Source: Mycolicibacterium peregrinum
GTDB lineage: Bacteria; Actinomycetota; Actinomycetes; Mycobacteriales; Mycobacteriaceae
Assembly: GCF_002102345.1 (NCBI RefSeq)
Contig: NZ_LQPP01000013.1
Span: forward strand, 1-64,000
Direction of reading: 5' to 3'
Length of the DNA: 64,000 nucleotides
The notes below the pieces were generated by a model, which saw only the letters and a list, made by a program, of their open reading frames with translations, did not search any database and was not told the DNA's origin. Shown here piece by piece: positions 61,357 through 64,000 of this stretch (the stretch's first letter is position 1; each line of letters opens with the position of its first letter). Made by a program: the position numbers and the translations under genes.

Positions 61357-62274
61357 ATGACTGACGACGCTCAGATCGACCTGTCCGGAAAGGTGGCCGT
61401 GGTCACCGGTGCCGCTGCGGGCCTGGGCCGCGCCGAGGCCATCGGTCTCGCGAAGGCCGGAGCCACCGTGGTGGTCAACGACATGGCCGGCGCACTGGAC
61501 GCCTCTGACGTCCTCGACGAGATCGCGGCCGCCGGTACCAAGGGCGTCGCCGTGGCCGGGGACATCAGCGCGCGCACGACCGCCGATGAGCTGGTCGCCA
61601 CCGCCGACGGTCTGGGTGGCCTGGACATCGTCGTCAACAACGCGGGGATCACCCGCGACCGCATCCTCTTCAACATGAGCGACGAGGAGTGGGACGCGGT
61701 CATCGCGGTGCACCTGCGCGGCCACTTCCTGCTGACCCGCAACGCCGCCGTCTACTGGCGCAACAAGGCCAAGGCGGGGGATGGCACGGTGTACGGCCGG
61801 ATCATCAACACGTCGTCGGAGGCCGGACTGTCGGGACCCGTCGGCCAGCCCAACTACGGCGCCGCGAAGGCCGGCATCACCGCCCTCACGGTGTCGGCGG
61901 CCCGCGCCCTGGAGCGCTTCGGCGTCCGGGCCAACGCGATCGCGCCGCGGGCTCGCACAGCCATGACCGCGGGTGTGTTCGGTGACGCGCCCGAGGCGGC
62001 CGATGGACAGGTCGACCCGTTGTCGACGGAGCACGTCGTCACTCTCGTCCGATTCCTGGCCTCGCCTGCCTCCGAAGACGTCAACGCTCAGCTGTTCATC
62101 GTCTATGGTCCAACTGTCACGTTGGTCGCGCCGCCAACAGCGGAGAAGCACTTCACTGCTGACTCCGATGCCTGGAACCCGGCAGACCTCAGCGGGACGT
62201 TGCACGATTACTTTGCTGGTCGTGACTCGGGGCGTGGATTCTCGGCGACGGAGCTGATGGATTCACGAGACTGA
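61357..62274 (+). CDS. hsd4A: Steroid side-chain dehydrogenase Hsd4A
   Basis: 305 residues. SDR: TGAAAGLGRAEAIGLAKAGA near residue 16, NNAGITRDRILFNMSDEEWD near 90, catalytic Ser in NTSSEAGLSGP and the YGAAK pair near 165. It corresponds to Rv3502c, a MFE-2-like 3-hydroxyacyl-CoA dehydrogenase of the steroid side chain that also has 17-beta-HSD activity in related actinobacteria. The C-terminal extension (about residues 240-305) is outside the core fold. Weak ribosome site; probably translated after fdxD. Confidence 0.93.
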   Translation: MTDDAQIDLSGKVAVVTGAAAGLGRAEAIGLAKAGATVVVNDMAGALDASDVLDEIAAAGTKGVAVAGDISARTTADELVATADGLGGLDIVVNNAGITRDRILFNMSDEEWDAVIAVHLRGHFLLTRNAAVYWRNKAKAGDGTVYGRIINTSSEAGLSGPVGQPNYGAAKAGITALTVSAARALERFGVRANAIAPRARTAMTAGVFGDAPEAADGQVDPLSTEHVVTLVRFLASPASEDVNAQLFIVYGPTVTLVAPPTAEKHFTADSDAWNPADLSGTLHDYFAGRDSGRGFSATELMDSRD

Positions 62275-62303
62275 CGGTCTCGTTGACCGTCGCTCAAAGG
62301 TAG

Positions 62304-62317
62304 TAGAACGTGTTCCA
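62304..62317. promoter_or_regulatory. KstR operator box upstream of mce4 (distal)
   Basis: TAGAACGTGTTCCA matches TnnAACnnGTTnnA exactly, 30 bp after the hsd4A stop and 87 bp upstream of a second copy at 62391. Confidence 0.88.
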
Positions 62318-62382
62318 ACTTGAGGTCGGGTCGGTACGCTCTGAGCTGTAAAAACGGCGTCCGACATGAGGATTTTGAATTC

Positions 62383-62412
62383 TTTGACACTGCGAACATG
62401 TTCTAGTTAGTA
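62383..62412 (+). promoter_or_regulatory. mce4 promoter with an embedded KstR box (one mismatch)
   Basis: TTGACA (62383-62388) is a perfect -35; TAGTAT (62407-62412) lies 18 bp downstream as -10. The sequence GCGAACATGTTCTA (62391-62404) between them fits TnnAACnnGTTnnA except for the first base. A repressor bound there would block polymerase. The start codon of yrbE4A is TTG 62546, leaving a leader of about 125 nt. Confidence 0.75.
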
Positions 62413-62545
62413 TGATCCGGCTCACTAAGAGCACCGTAAGACCAAGGGGTGGGAGAGCGGCTACGTCACGTGGCCGTCAAACTTTCGCTAACGCGAGTTT
62501 CCGCGGAATTTCCCCCACCCGAGTACCCCGAGAACGGAGCCCAGG

Positions 62546-63310
62546 TTGATCGAACAGCTTGCGGTTCCGGCCCGGGCCGTGGGCGGCTTCGTCGAGATGT
62601 CCTTGGACACCTTCGCCAAGATCTTCCGTCGACCGTTCCAGTTCAAAGAGTTCCTGGATCAGACCTGGATGATCGCCCGGGTCTCGCTGGTGCCGACGCT
62701 GTTGGTCGCCATCCCGTTCACGGTCCTGGTCGCGTTTACCCTCAACATCCTCCTTCGCGAGATCGGTGCCGCCGACCTGTCCGGCGCAGGCACCGCCTTC
62801 GGCACCATCACCCAGCTCGGCCCGGTGGTGACCGTACTGGTCGTTGCCGGCGCGGGCGCCACGGCGATCTGCGCCGACCTGGGTGCCCGCACCATCCGCG
62901 AAGAGATCGACGCCATGCGCGTGCTGGGCATCGATCCGATCCAACGCCTGGTCGTGCCCCGCGTGCTGGCCTCGACGTTCGTGGCGCTGCTGCTCAACGG
63001 CCTGGTCTGCGCGATCGGCCTGGCCGGTGGCTATGTCTTCTCCGTGTTCCTGCAGGGCGTGAACCCGGGTTCGTTCATCAACGGCCTGACAGTGCTGACC
63101 GGACTCGGCGAGCTGGTGCTGGCCGAGATCAAGGCGCTGCTGTTCGGCGTGGTAGCCGGCCTGGTCGGGTGCTACCGCGGCTTGACCGTAAAGGGAGGCC
63201 CGAAGGGTGTCGGTAACGCAGTGAACGAAACCGTGGTCTACGCCTTCATCTGCCTGTTCGTGATCAACGTGATCATGACGGCCATCGGGGTTCGGGTGCT
63301 TGTTCGATGA
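62546..63310 (+). CDS. yrbE4A: Mce4 transporter permease YrbE4A
   Basis: 254 residues from TTG 62546 (GGAG six bases upstream), matching the start of Rv3501c. MlaE-type permease fold: N-terminal amphipathic segment, then about five membrane helices. The conserved TIREEIDAMRVLGIDPIQRLVVPRVLAS segment (residues about 115-142) is the MlaE coupling loop. The Mce4 system imports cholesterol; YrbE4A and YrbE4B form the permease. Its stop overlaps the yrbE4B start. Confidence 0.96.
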   Translation: MIEQLAVPARAVGGFVEMSLDTFAKIFRRPFQFKEFLDQTWMIARVSLVPTLLVAIPFTVLVAFTLNILLREIGAADLSGAGTAFGTITQLGPVVTVLVVAGAGATAICADLGARTIREEIDAMRVLGIDPIQRLVVPRVLASTFVALLLNGLVCAIGLAGGYVFSVFLQGVNPGSFINGLTVLTGLGELVLAEIKALLFGVVAGLVGCYRGLTVKGGPKGVGNAVNETVVYAFICLFVINVIMTAIGVRVLVR

Positions 63311-64000
63311 GCTACGACGCCACACTTCGCTTCCGCCGGCTGTTCCGCGGCGTGCCCAAGGTCGTCGACAACATCGGCGAGCAGGCACTGTTCTACGGCG
63401 AGACCATTCGGTACCTGCCCAACGCGCTCAACCGGTACCGCAAGGAGACCATCCGGCTGGTAGCCGAGATGACCATGGGCGCAGGTGCCCTGGTGATGAT
63501 CGGTGGCACCGTGGGCGTCGCGGCGTTCCTCACCCTGGCATCCGGCGGTGTCATTGCGGTGCAGGGTTATTCGTCCCTGGGCAACATCGGTATCGAGGCC
63601 CTGACCGGCTTCCTGTCCGCATTCCTCAACGTGCGCATCGTGGCCCCGGTGATCGCCGGTATCGCCCTGGCCGCAACGATCGGCGCGGGTGCCACCGCCC
63701 AACTCGGCGCGATGCGGGTGGCCGAGGAGGTCGACGCCGTCGAAGCGATGGCGGTCCATGCGGTGTCTTATCTGGTGTCCACCCGGTTGCTGGCCGGCCT
63801 GATCGCAATCGTGCCGCTGTACTCGCTGTCGGTGCTGGCCGCGTTCTTCGCCGCGAGGTTCACCACGGTGTTCATCAACGGCCAGTCCGCCGGACTCTAC
63901 GACCACTACTTCAACACGTTCCTGATACCCAGCGACCTGCTGTGGTCGTTCCTTCAGGCAATCGTGATGGCGATCGCGGTGATGCTCGTGCACACGTACT
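63307..64000 (+). CDS. yrbE4B: Mce4 transporter permease YrbE4B (3'-truncated by window)
   Basis: 231 codons are visible from ATG 63307, which overlaps the yrbE4A stop (ATGA); the frame is still open at base 64000. Translation begins MSYDATLRFRRLFRGVPKVV and includes MlaE-type helices and the coupling loop AMRVAEEVDAVEAMAVHAVSYLV. About 50 residues should be missing compared with Rv3500c (about 280). The second permease of the cholesterol importer; mce4A-F genes would follow to the right. Confidence 0.95.
   Translation, partial: MSYDATLRFRRLFRGVPKVVDNIGEQALFYGETIRYLPNALNRYRKETIRLVAEMTMGAGALVMIGGTVGVAAFLTLASGGVIAVQGYSSLGNIGIEALTGFLSAFLNVRIVAPVIAGIALAATIGAGATAQLGAMRVAEEVDAVEAMAVHAVSYLVSTRLLAGLIAIVPLYSLSVLAAFFAARFTTVFINGQSAGLYDHYFNTFLIPSDLLWSFLQAIVMAIAVMLVHTY

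Overview
The window is a GC-rich actinobacterial chromosome segment that I read as a rapidly growing Mycobacterium/Mycolicibacterium. The evidence is the MmpS/MmpL transporters, a fatty-acyl-AMP ligase (FAAL) next to a MAS-like polyketide synthase (PKS), an F420 enzyme, and a right half that follows the M. tuberculosis Rv3531c-to-Rv3500c sterol and mce4 region almost gene by gene. Homology statements rest on recognising protein sequences; no search was run.

Left part (1-31105): a lipopeptide biosynthesis and export cluster. A very large non-ribosomal peptide synthetase (NRPS), cut by the left edge, ends in two near-duplicate N-methylating modules and a thioesterase whose nucleophile is Cys instead of Ser. 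On the opposite strand lie pks, a GAP/SAP-type membrane protein, an Hsp90 (htpG) and a condensation-fold acyltransferase, in that transcription order. Divergent from pks are a FAAL, an alpha/beta hydrolase, and mmpS-mmpL-mmpL. The accessory genes match a glycopeptidolipid (GPL) locus, but the visible NRPS does not: it has N-methyltransferases and a thioesterase where the GPL synthetase ends in a reductase. The likely product is a lipopeptide with N-methylated residues, possibly undescribed.

Middle and right (31190-64000): after a TB8.4-like secreted protein comes the KstR-type cholesterol catabolon. It contains an IclR-type regulator; a DUF1214-SDR-sulfotransferase operon; kshA with an Rv3527-like partner; a lipoprotein; a gamma-carbonic-anhydrase-like protein; DUF35-ltp4-ltp3-LLM-SnoaL; an F420-type oxidoreductase; an acetoacetate-decarboxylase-like gene with cyp142; echA19 and fadD19; fadD17-fadE27-fadE26; fdxD-hsd4A; and the start of mce4 (yrbE4A, yrbE4B, cut by the right edge). 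Six exact matches to the KstR box TnnAACnnGTTnnA, plus one with a single mismatch, lie in the promoter gaps of this part. I saw none in the lipopeptide cluster.

Between fadD19 and fadD17 is an accessory stretch (50800-57119): a nitronate-monooxygenase-like flavoprotein, a methyltransferase, a GabD2-like aldehyde dehydrogenase, a VOC protein, AraC and TetR regulators and an epimerase. Between cyp142 and echA19 are a proline-rich secreted protein and an orphan sensor kinase. I saw no tRNA, rRNA, CRISPR array or insertion sequence.
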